Assembly (NCBI GenBank): GCA_017880265.1
Contig: JAFJTK010000133.1
Span: 1-6,165, forward strand
Length of the DNA: 6,165 nt
Reading direction: 5' to 3'
From: Candidatus Pelagibacter sp.
Lineage (GTDB): Bacteria; Pseudomonadota; Alphaproteobacteria; Pelagibacterales; Pelagibacteraceae
Of the stretch, positions 1 through 6,045 are shown one piece after another. The position numbers and the translations under genes were made by a program. Numbering within the stretch: position 1 is the stretch's first letter; every line of letters starts with the position of its first letter. The notes below the pieces were generated by a model, which saw only the letters and a list, made by a program, of their open reading frames with translations, did not search any database and was not told the origin of the DNA.

Positions 1-475
1 CTATAACAAGGCATAAGAAAATACTAATCAACATTATAGAGGTCGTCTCAATTGCTTTGTCCCAAAATCTTGGGTGTAAAAATCCTATGAAAAATGTGCA
101 AAAGCCTACTGCAACAGTAGTTTTAATCTTTTTACCACTTGCAAAATAAGTAAGTACAACAACTCCTATGATTACTGCAGGCCAAGGAGCTTGAACTAAA
201 AAGTTTTTTAACCCCATTAACATCGCTAGTAAAAAATTATTTATCGCTTCAAAAATAAAACCAAAATTTTCATTTAAAGCTTTGAACCATTTATTGATCC
301 ATTTCATTAAAGGTAAATCTAACCATTTAGGCCAATCGCTTAACCAAGAAAAATCTTTTAACAATTCACCAACAGACTCAGGTTTTCTTTTTGATGAATT
401 GTAACTTGCAATTAATAACCATACAAAAATACCTAAAAGACTGAGGTTGAATAGATCTCTTTTATTTTTGAACAT
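1..475 (-). CDS. proW: Glycine betaine/proline-type ABC transporter permease (ProW-like), N-terminal part, cut by window edge
   Basis: This is the first 158 codons of an inner-membrane permease that would carry glycine betaine or related quaternary amines together with the ProX protein encoded just upstream. It has no stop codon before the left edge, so the C-terminal transport core with the EAA loop is missing. Translation from ATG 475-473 begins MFKNKRDLFNLSLLGIF. Hydrophobic segments are visible at about residues 10-24, 95-113, 120-134 and 143-158. The stretch around residues 133-150 (LHPRFWDKAIETTSIMLI) resembles the conserved 'W..AMxTLA.VL' region that opens the ProW core. Before it lies a long N-terminal extension with a Trp-rich part (W44, W48, W51, W59, W63). 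The gene follows proX on the same strand after 69 bases, with a hairpin in the gap, and has only a weak A-rich ribosome site. A choline or proline-betaine permease of the same family cannot be excluded. Confidence 0.85.
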   Translation of the reverse strand, partial: MFKNKRDLFNLSLLGIFVWLLIASYNSSKRKPESVGELLKDFSWLSDWPKWLDLPLMKWINKWFKALNENFGFIFEAINNFLLAMLMGLKNFLVQAPWPAVIIGVVVLTYFASGKKIKTTVAVGFCTFFIGFLHPRFWDKAIETTSIMLISIFLCLVI

Positions 476-496
476 ATATGATTATTTTCTTTTATA

Positions 497-522
497 GAAA
501 GAGCCCATTAAAGGGCTCTTTC
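497..522 (-). promoter_or_regulatory. Perfect 10-bp hairpin between proX and proW
   Basis: GAAAGAGCCC (497-506) and GGGCTCTTTC (513-522) are exact inverted repeats around the six-base loop ATTAAA. The element starts 22 bases after the proX stop and ends 21 bases before the proW start. On the minus strand the stem is followed by an A-rich stretch, not a U-tract, so it does not look like a full intrinsic terminator. A role in protecting the proX message from 3' decay, or in partial attenuation before proW, fits its place between a binding-protein gene and its permease gene. The function is inferred; the structure is directly visible. Confidence 0.75.
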
Positions 523-544
523 AAATTTATTATTTATAACTGGA

Positions 545-1561
545 TTACAAAGCAGCTGAAACTTTTGAAGCTACGTCTGCAGGTACCCAACTTTTCCACA
601 TTGCTTGAGTTTTCAAAAACTCTTTAGCAGTTAACTCCATATCACCATCAGACTCGTCTTCGTAGAAGGCTAACATTTTGTTAACTACTGCTGTAGGAAT
701 AGTATATTTTTCTAAGAAAGCTGTTTCAGCTGGGTGAGCTTTTGCCCAATCAGTTAATACAGATTTAGTTAGAGCCATATCTCTATACTCACAAGCACAA
801 GATTTTTTGTAAGAATCTGGTCCGTTAGCTTTGATGTCTTCAACAACTGCAGACATATTATTCCAACAGTCTGCATCAAAAGCAGGTTCTTTTAATCTAA
901 CAAGATCAACTTTTCCCATTAAACCAGTAGGTGCCCAGTAGTATGTAAAGATAGGTTTTTTCTTAGCAAATGCTCCAGCGATAGCAGCATCTAATGCACC
1001 ACCTGAACCTGGGTCAAAGTTAGTATAGTATTTATCTAAACCATACTCTTTTTGTTTTACTAAATTTACTGTGTAACAAGTCCAACCTGAAATACAGCTA
1101 GTCATTCTACCTTTTGATGGATCTTCCGGATCACTAAATAGGGCTGCTATTTTTGGATCTTTCATATCCTCTACTGATTTTAAATTATATTTATCAGCTG
1201 TAGCTTTATCTACGTAGAAAGCTTGCTGAGAGTCTGGAGTGTTCACACCAATATTTTTGATCGTACCAGCTTTTTCGTGAGGCTCGTAGTTTGCAATAAT
1301 ATTGTCGTACCAAACTTCAGTAATTACATCTAACTGCTTATCGTAGTGTGCAGCCATGATCGGTGTAGTACTTCCTTTTGTAACAGACACTTCACACCCG
1401 TATCCTTTTTCAAGAATAAAAGTCGCAATAGCTGTATGAATGTTTGCACTACTCCAGTCGAAATCTCCCAATCTTGCTTTACAATCAGCTGCATTAGCAC
1501 TAGTTGCTAATACGGATGATGCAAAAAAAGCTGAAAGAACTAATTTTTTTAAAAACTTCAT
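545..1561 (-). CDS. proX: Periplasmic glycine betaine/quaternary amine-binding protein (ProX/OpuAC family)
   Basis: The 338-residue product is the substrate-capturing component of a QAT-family ABC importer and acts in the periplasm. A signal peptide is clear: MKFLKKL, a hydrophobic stretch, then ATSANA before ADC (cleavage near residue 24-25). The mature part has the OpuAC type-II binding fold pattern, with DFDWSSANIHTAIA near the start (W36), a TEVWYDN motif (W84) and TYYWAPTG (W209). Further tryptophans at W160 and W233 could help form the aromatic cage that binds trimethylammonium groups in this family. Seven cysteines remain after cleavage, which is many for this class. The start is supported by AAGGAGA seven bases upstream. 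proX is the first gene of a minus-strand operon with proW, and it is divergent from an oxygenase gene. Glycine betaine is the most likely ligand; choline, carnitine or DMSP are alternatives that sequence alone cannot rule out. Confidence 0.9.
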   Translation of the reverse strand: MKFLKKLVLSAFFASSVLATSANAADCKARLGDFDWSSANIHTAIATFILEKGYGCEVSVTKGSTTPIMAAHYDKQLDVITEVWYDNIIANYEPHEKAGTIKNIGVNTPDSQQAFYVDKATADKYNLKSVEDMKDPKIAALFSDPEDPSKGRMTSCISGWTCYTVNLVKQKEYGLDKYYTNFDPGSGGALDAAIAGAFAKKKPIFTYYWAPTGLMGKVDLVRLKEPAFDADCWNNMSAVVEDIKANGPDSYKKSCACEYRDMALTKSVLTDWAKAHPAETAFLEKYTIPTAVVNKMLAFYEDESDGDMELTAKEFLKTQAMWKSWVPADVASKVSAAL

Positions 1562-1568
1562 TAAATTA

Positions 1569-1575
1569 TCTCCTT
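1569..1575 (-). promoter_or_regulatory. Strong Shine-Dalgarno site of proX
   Basis: Read on the minus strand this is AAGGAGA, seven bases before the ATG at 1561-1559. It fixes the proX start and is much stronger than anything in front of proW. Confidence 0.85.
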
Positions 1576-1633
1576 AAGGTTAAGTTTTAATAAGAAGATT
1601 AAATAATGAATGAGATTAAAAAACAAGGGGCAA

Positions 1634-1663
1634 ATTATAAATACAACTATCAATTGCATTGAA
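1634..1663 (-). promoter_or_regulatory. Candidate sigma-70 promoter of proX
   Basis: On the minus strand a perfect TATAAT lies at 1639-1634, with TTCAAT at 1663-1658 as a weak -35 hexamer after an 18-base spacer. Transcription would start near 1627 and leave a leader of about 65 bases that ends in the proX ribosome site. The -10 match is exact but the -35 match is poor, and in DNA this AT-rich such boxes arise by chance, so this is a candidate only. Confidence 0.4.
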
Positions 1664-1684
1664 AAATATACCCTTTTATATAAT
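1654..1684 (+). promoter_or_regulatory. Candidate promoter of the oxygenase gene, implying a leaderless transcript
   Basis: A perfect TATAAT occupies 1679-1684. TTGCAT at 1654-1659 could be the -35 box, with a long 19-base spacer. A start six to eight bases after the -10 box would fall at 1690-1692, almost on the GTG codon at 1693. The -35 region overlaps that of the divergent proX promoter, so one regulator bound near 1651-1663 could affect both genes. Confidence 0.45.
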
Positions 1685-1692
1685 GATTAAGA

Positions 1693-2817
1693 GTGAGTGA
1701 AATTTCAAAATTAGAAAAAAATTCCAATTATTTAAAAGTTATTTGGGATGATGGAGAAGAAAGTAAATTTAATTATTTATGGTTAAGAGATAATTGCCCA
1801 ACAGCACATGACAAAGATTCGCGTCATAGAATGTTTAATATTTTAAACGTTTCAACAAATATTAATCCAAAAAATTATAGTATTGGTGAAAATGGAAGCT
1901 TAGAAATAGAATGGAGTGAAGGCGATCACAAAAGTTCATACGATACTTCGTGGCTGAGAGAAAATTGCTACACTTTAAAAAATAAAGCTAAATATGTTTC
2001 TCCTTATAAACTTTGGGATAATTCATTAGAGAAAAATTTAAAATCAATTGAAATAGATCATGATGAAATAATTAATTCAGAAGAAGGTTTAGTTAAATGG
2101 CTAGAACTTTTACATCATACAGGAATTGCAATTGTTAAAAATGCACCGGTTGAAAAAAATTCAGCCTTTAAAGTTTTAAATAGAATAAGTCATACTAGAG
2201 AAACTTTTTTTAAAACTCCATTTGAAGTTATCAATATTCCAAAACCAAATAATTCAGCCTATACTGCTCATGCTTTAAGAAATCACATGGATCTTCCTTG
2301 GTTTGAAAATCCTCCAGGGTATCAATTTTTACATTGTTTGATTAATTCTGCTAAAGGTGGAGATTCCTCAGCAGTAGACGCGTTTGCTGTTGCAGATTAT
2401 TTAAGAAAAAATGAAAAAGAAGTATTTGATACTTTAGTTTCTGTTCCATTGAAATTTAAAGATAAAGATTATACTCAAGTAGCGCACAGAAGTTTTCATT
2501 CTCCAGCTATAACATTAACAAAAGATGGAGATTACAATGATATAAGATTTAGTGTTGCAACAATGGACACACTAGATTGTGATCCTGAAATTATGGAAAA
2601 AGTTTATAAAGCACATCATCGATTTGGTAATTTATTGCATGATAAAAAATATCAAATTAATTTTAGATTAGAGCCAGGCGATATATTTTCATTTAATAAT
2701 AGAAGACTTTTGCACGGCAGAACTGAATTTGATCCAAACTCAGGACATAGACATTTGCAAGGTTATTATATGGATCGAGATGAAATTATTGGAAGATTAA
2801 ATTATTTAAAAAAGTAA
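1693..2817 (+). CDS. 2-oxoglutarate/Fe(II) dioxygenase of the gamma-butyrobetaine hydroxylase family
   Basis: The 374-residue cytosolic enzyme belongs to the TauD/TfdA superfamily, BBOX/TMLH branch, whose members hydroxylate trimethylammonium substrates (gamma-butyrobetaine to carnitine, or trimethyllysine) with 2-oxoglutarate and O2. Residues 1-100 form the small N-terminal domain with the WLRDNC motif (C35) and a later WLRENC echo (W87-C92). The catalytic double-stranded beta-helix follows: iron ligands H198 and D200 (NHMDLPW), distal H341 (LLHGR), and R353 in GHRHLQGYY as the probable 2-oxoglutarate arginine. GGDS at 222-225 and EPGDIFSFNNRR near 327-338 are also family signatures. As I recall the human zinc site (three Cys, one His), only C35 and H79 have counterparts; T37 and D40 replace the other two. 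An in-frame TGA at 1684-1686 makes GTG 1693 the earliest possible start, and there is no Shine-Dalgarno site. Neighbouring quaternary-amine transport supports the substrate class. The exact substrate is unproven. Confidence 0.85.
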   Translation: MSEISKLEKNSNYLKVIWDDGEESKFNYLWLRDNCPTAHDKDSRHRMFNILNVSTNINPKNYSIGENGSLEIEWSEGDHKSSYDTSWLRENCYTLKNKAKYVSPYKLWDNSLEKNLKSIEIDHDEIINSEEGLVKWLELLHHTGIAIVKNAPVEKNSAFKVLNRISHTRETFFKTPFEVINIPKPNNSAYTAHALRNHMDLPWFENPPGYQFLHCLINSAKGGDSSAVDAFAVADYLRKNEKEVFDTLVSVPLKFKDKDYTQVAHRSFHSPAITLTKDGDYNDIRFSVATMDTLDCDPEIMEKVYKAHHRFGNLLHDKKYQINFRLEPGDIFSFNNRRLLHGRTEFDPNSGHRHLQGYYMDRDEIIGRLNYLKK

Positions 2818-2948
2818 TTTAAACCTCAGGTAGAAATTTTATTCACATTCTTTTTTAGCGCAGTTAAATTTATTTTTTTTTCTAACATTTAATTAATTTT
2901 TTTAATATTGTTCATGTAATTTTAAATAAAAATTGAGAGGGAAATAAA
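2818..2948. other. Intergenic gap before ugpB, probable ugp promoter region
   Basis: The 131 bases are extremely AT-rich and include a T9 run at 2873-2881. No stable stem precedes that run, so I do not call a terminator for the oxygenase gene. I find no convincing pair of -35 and -10 boxes and no clear direct repeat of the Pho-box type. The ugp genes may have their own promoter here or be read through from the oxygenase gene; the sequence does not decide this. Confidence 0.4.
2935..2941 (+). promoter_or_regulatory. Strong Shine-Dalgarno site of ugpB
   Basis: GAGAGGG lies seven bases before ATG 2949, an ideal spacing. It fixes the ugpB start and contrasts with the absence of such a site before ugpA. 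Confidence 0.8.
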
Positions 2949-4259
2949 ATGAATATAAGAAAAATCTTTTTAAATGTTTGTATTTTCCTGATGCTTTCTA
3001 CATCGGCTGTATTTGCAAAAACACAAATCGAATGGTGGCATGCATTTGGGGGAAGACTAGGAGAACTTTTAGATGAGCAAGTTCAAAAGTTTAATGCTAG
3101 TCAGAACGACTATGAAGTTGTTCATACAAGAAAAGGAAACTATTCCGAAACATTAAACGCTGGAATTGCCGCTTTTAGAGCAAAACAACAACCTCATTTG
3201 TTGATGGTTTTTGAAGTAGGTACTGCAACTATGATGGCAGCTAAAGGTGCAATTAAACCAGTATATGAAGTGATGGCTGAGTCTGGCTTGTCATTCAATG
3301 CTGACGCTTACATTCCACCTGTTAAAGGTTACTACACAACAACAGATGGAAAGATGTTATCGTTACCATATAACTCTTCAACTCCTGTTTTGTGGGTGAA
3401 TAGAGACTTAATGAAAAAAGCAGGACTAAATCCTGATATGAGTCTTGCTACTTGGTCTGATGTTGGTATGGCACTTGATAAAGCTAAATCTTCTGGAACA
3501 TCTTGTGGTTTAACTACTGCTTGGCAAAGTTGGATACATTTAGAAAACTTTTCTGCTTACCACAATGTTCCTTTTGCGAGTAAAGCAAACGGCTTTGCTG
3601 GTTTAGATACATCGCTATCATTTAATAGCGCTTTACATGTTAAACATTTAGAAATGATGGGTAACTGGGCAAAAGATGGTAAATTCTTTTATGCTGGTAG
3701 AAGAAACGAAGGTGGAGCAAACTTTAGAGCAGGTGAGTGCATGTTCTTTACAGAAAGTTCTGCTGGATATGCTGGTATAAAAAAAGAAGCTAAATTTGAT
3801 TTTGAAATCAGACCTTTACCTTATCATGCTGGAACTAAAGCTCCTCAAAATACAATTATTGGAGGATCATCATTATGGGTTATGACTGGTCATTCAGCTG
3901 ATGAGTATAAAGGTGTAGCAACTTTTATTAATTTCCTATCAGGAACAGATATCCAATCAAAATGGCACCAAGATACTGGTTACTTGCCTATTACAATTGC
4001 AGCAAGTGAAAAAACAGCTGCAGATGGTTTTTACAATGCAAATCCTGGAACGGATATTGCTGGAAATCAAATGATGGCAAAAGCTCCAACAGAAAACTCA
4101 AAAGGTTTAAGGCTTGGTTCTTTTGATCAAATCCGAGGTATTATCGATGAAGAATTAGAAGCAATTTGGACTGGAAGTAAATCAGCTCAAGTCGCTATGG
4201 ATAGTGCTGTTAAAAGAGGTGATGCTCTTTTAAGAAGATTTGAAAAAGCTAATAAATAA
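2949..4259 (+). CDS. ugpB: Periplasmic sn-glycerol-3-phosphate/glycerophosphodiester-binding protein
   Basis: The 436-residue product captures sn-glycerol-3-phosphate, and in some relatives glycerophosphocholine, in the periplasm and delivers it to UgpAE. A signal peptide is visible (MNIRKIFLNV, hydrophobic stretch, cleavage near VFA/KT at 23). The mature protein follows the Escherichia coli UgpB pattern closely along its length: WWHAFGG (29-35), KGNYSETLNAGIAAFRA (62-78), FEVGTATMMAAKGAIKPVY (88-106), NSSTPVLWVN (142-151), ENFSAYHNVPFASK (199-212), GGSSLWVM (305-312), WHQDTGYLPIT (339-349) and KGLRLGSFDQIR (385-396). Y65, E89, S143/S144, Y345 and R388 fall where ligand contacts are expected from my memory of the E. 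coli structure. Its length is normal. It heads the ugp operon, is followed by a hairpin and then ugpA, and its codon use looks less AT-extreme than that of the permease genes, which suggests high expression. Confidence 0.95.
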   Translation: MNIRKIFLNVCIFLMLSTSAVFAKTQIEWWHAFGGRLGELLDEQVQKFNASQNDYEVVHTRKGNYSETLNAGIAAFRAKQQPHLLMVFEVGTATMMAAKGAIKPVYEVMAESGLSFNADAYIPPVKGYYTTTDGKMLSLPYNSSTPVLWVNRDLMKKAGLNPDMSLATWSDVGMALDKAKSSGTSCGLTTAWQSWIHLENFSAYHNVPFASKANGFAGLDTSLSFNSALHVKHLEMMGNWAKDGKFFYAGRRNEGGANFRAGECMFFTESSAGYAGIKKEAKFDFEIRPLPYHAGTKAPQNTIIGGSSLWVMTGHSADEYKGVATFINFLSGTDIQSKWHQDTGYLPITIAASEKTAADGFYNANPGTDIAGNQMMAKAPTENSKGLRLGSFDQIRGIIDEELEAIWTGSKSAQVAMDSAVKRGDALLRRFEKANK

Positions 4260-4271
4260 TCAAACTATTTA

Positions 4272-4297
4272 ATCTGGGGGTTAACCAACCCCCAGAT
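4272..4297 (+). promoter_or_regulatory. Perfect 11-bp GC-rich hairpin between ugpB and ugpA
   Basis: ATCTGGGGGTT (4272-4282) and AACCCCCAGAT (4287-4297) are exact inverted repeats around an AACC loop, with five consecutive G-C pairs in a region that is otherwise very AT-rich. The stem begins 13 bases after the ugpB stop and ends seven bases before the ugpA ATG. Only CTTTCAT follows, without a proper U-tract, so complete termination is unlikely. mRNA stabilisation of ugpB, attenuation, or control of ugpA initiation are the plausible roles. The structure is seen directly; the function is inferred. Confidence 0.8.
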
Positions 4298-4304
4298 CTT
4301 TCAT

Positions 4305-5186
4305 ATGGAAAAAAAAGTTTTTTTTAGAGGTTGGTTTTTACCAATTTTATTACTTTCACCACAATTAATTATTTCAATAATATTTTTTTTCTATCCAGCA
4401 GGACAAGCAATTTCAAACTCATTATATCTGCCAGATCCTTTTGGTTTAAGCTCAGAATTTGTTGGTTTAGAAAATTTTTTATTTTTATTTAATGACAGCT
4501 ATTATTTATCAAGTTTTGTAACTACAATTTTTTTTTCAACAAGTGTCTCAGTTTTATCAATGGGCCTTGGCCTGTATTTTGCATTACTTGCTGACCGAAT
4601 TTTTAAAGGAGCAGGGGTTTATAAAACACTTTTAATTTGGCCATATGCAGTAGCACCAGCAGTTGCTGGTGTTTTGTGGATGTTTTTATTTTCAAGTAGA
4701 ATAGGCGTTGTTTCATGGTACTTAGGTTTATTGGGCTATGATTGGAATCATGCTTTAAATAGTGAAGAAGCTATGGGGTTAGTTGTTCTTGCCTCAACTT
4801 GGGGAAGAATAAGCTATAATTTTTTATTTTTTCTTGCTGGTTTGCAAGCTATTCCAAAATCAATTATTGAAGCTGCAGCTATAGATGGTGCTAGTTTTTG
4901 GAAAAGATTTAGAACAATTGTCTTTCCATTGTTATCTCCAATCACATTTTTTTTATTAGTAGTAAATATAGTTTATGCTTTTTTTGAAACTTTCGGTGTA
5001 ATTCATACGATTACTTCAGGAGGTCCAGAGCAATCAACTACCACTCTTGTATATAAAGTTTATTCTGATGGTTTTGTTGGTCAAGATCTTGGATCTAGTG
5101 CTGCTCAATCTGTAATTTTATTAGTCGTGGTAGGATTGTTAACCATCATTCAGTTTAAATATATAGAAAGAAAAGTTCATTATTAA
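4305..5186 (+). CDS. ugpA: Glycerol-3-phosphate ABC transporter permease UgpA
   Basis: This 293-residue inner-membrane protein is one half of the UgpAE channel. Hydrophobic segments appear at about residues 11-31, 70-95, 105-130, 156-180, 205-228 and 265-284, as expected for six membrane spans of a MalF-type permease. The cytoplasmic EAA loop that docks on the ATPase is intact: E189-A-A-A-I-D-G195-A, then FPLL at 207-210. The segment GPEQSTTTLVYKVY (240-253) is typical of UgpA. The length matches the family. ATG 4305 is the only sensible start because the first membrane span begins about ten residues later, yet no Shine-Dalgarno site precedes it and a strong hairpin ends seven bases upstream. 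The first codons contain the homopolymers A8 (4309-4316) and T8 (4318-4325). It lies 45 bases after ugpB and overlaps ugpE by one base. Confidence 0.95.
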   Translation: MEKKVFFRGWFLPILLLSPQLIISIIFFFYPAGQAISNSLYLPDPFGLSSEFVGLENFLFLFNDSYYLSSFVTTIFFSTSVSVLSMGLGLYFALLADRIFKGAGVYKTLLIWPYAVAPAVAGVLWMFLFSSRIGVVSWYLGLLGYDWNHALNSEEAMGLVVLASTWGRISYNFLFFLAGLQAIPKSIIEAAAIDGASFWKRFRTIVFPLLSPITFFLLVVNIVYAFFETFGVIHTITSGGPEQSTTTLVYKVYSDGFVGQDLGSSAAQSVILLVVVGLLTIIQFKYIERKVHY

Positions 5187-6040
5187 TGATTGAAAGAAAT
5201 AAAAAAGGATATTTCATGTCCCATCTGGGTTTGATCATTGGAATTGTTTTTATTTTTTTTCCAGTTTGGTTAACATTTGTTGCTTCAACTGTTACTCAAG
5301 AAGATATTATTCAACCTCCATTTCCGTTATTGCCTGGACCACATTTTTTTGAAAATTATTCTTATGCATTATTTGAAGGAACTCCAGAAGGTTATGGAAA
5401 AAACATTCCTGTTATTAAATTATTAATTAATTCAGCAATTATGGCGTTAGGCATAACTATTGGTAAAATTATAATTTCTTTACTTTCAGCTTTTGCAATT
5501 GTTTATTTCAGATTTCCTGGAAGGAAGTTTTTCTTTTGGTTAATATTTATAACTTTAATGTTGCCTGTAGAAGTTCGAATTGTCCCTACTTATGAAATAG
5601 CGGCTAAATTAAATTTATTAAATAGTTATGCAGGACTAATATTTCCATTAATTGCATCTGCAACAGCTACTTTTTTATTTAGACAATTTTTTATGACAAT
5701 TCCAAATGAAATGGTTGAAGCAGCTAGGATGGATGGAGCCAAACCAATGAAATTTTTCATTGATATTTTAATTCCTATTAGTCGAACAAATATTGCAGCT
5801 TTATTTGTTATTTTATTTATTTATGGATGGAATCAATATCTTTGGCCATTATTAATGACTACTGATCCAAATATGAACACTATAGTAATGGGTATCAATC
5901 AAATGATTCCAGGTGGAGATGATTTTGGTCATTGGCCGACAATAATGGCAACATCAATTTTGGCAATGTTACCACCTGTTTTAATTATTATTACAATGCA
6001 AAGATTTTTTGTTAAAGGTTTATTGGAAAGTGAAAAATAA
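5186..6040 (+). CDS. ugpE: Glycerol-3-phosphate ABC transporter permease UgpE
   Basis: This 284-residue inner-membrane protein is the second half of the UgpAE channel. It matches the UgpE pattern throughout: [20 protein letters not shown] (99-118), [15 protein letters not shown] (121-135), [16 protein letters not shown] (158-173), and [13 protein letters not shown] (211-223). The EAA loop is intact with E178-A-A-R-M-D-G184-A and a proline at 197. The C-terminus [10 protein letters not shown] is also typical. The start at 5186 overlaps the ugpA stop in TAATG, which implies translational coupling, and MIERN..F.SH matches the E. coli N-terminus as I remember it. A second in-frame ATG at 5216 has AAAAAAGGA six bases upstream and could give a form ten residues shorter. 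The ugpC start follows five bases after the stop. Confidence 0.95.
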   Translation: MIERNKKGYFMSHLGLIIGIVFIFFPVWLTFVASTVTQEDIIQPPFPLLPGPHFFENYSYALFEGTPEGYGKNIPVIKLLINSAIMALGITIGKIIISLLSAFAIVYFRFPGRKFFFWLIFITLMLPVEVRIVPTYEIAAKLNLLNSYAGLIFPLIASATATFLFRQFFMTIPNEMVEAARMDGAKPMKFFIDILIPISRTNIAALFVILFIYGWNQYLWPLLMTTDPNMNTIVMGINQMIPGGDDFGHWPTIMATSILAMLPPVLIIITMQRFFVKGLLESEK

Positions 6041-6045
6041 AATTT

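Noticed and set aside
497..522. Full intrinsic terminator ending the proX transcript
   Set aside because: The stem is followed by CTATAAAAGAAAAT-like sequence on the transcribed strand, without a U-tract, and proW has no other visible promoter.
1562..1627. Riboswitch in the proX leader
   Set aside because: The leader is about 65 bases and AT-rich, with no stable stems or known conserved core that I can recognise. The CCTTAAGG palindrome at 1572-1579 is simply the Shine-Dalgarno site and its surroundings.
1683..1700. Five-codon ORF (ATG ... TGA) overlapping the oxygenase GTG start
   Set aside because: Its ATG lies inside the candidate -10 box and would not be transcribed from that promoter, and it has no ribosome site. 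No reason to think it is a leader peptide.
2873..2881. T9 run after the oxygenase gene as a terminator
   Set aside because: Only a four-pair A-T stem (TTTA 2854-2857 / TAAA 2865-2868) lies upstream. Bare T runs are common throughout this AT-rich DNA.
2881..2934. Pho box upstream of ugpB
   Set aside because: TGTTCAT near 2909 resembles one half-site, but I find no second copy at the expected 11-base spacing.
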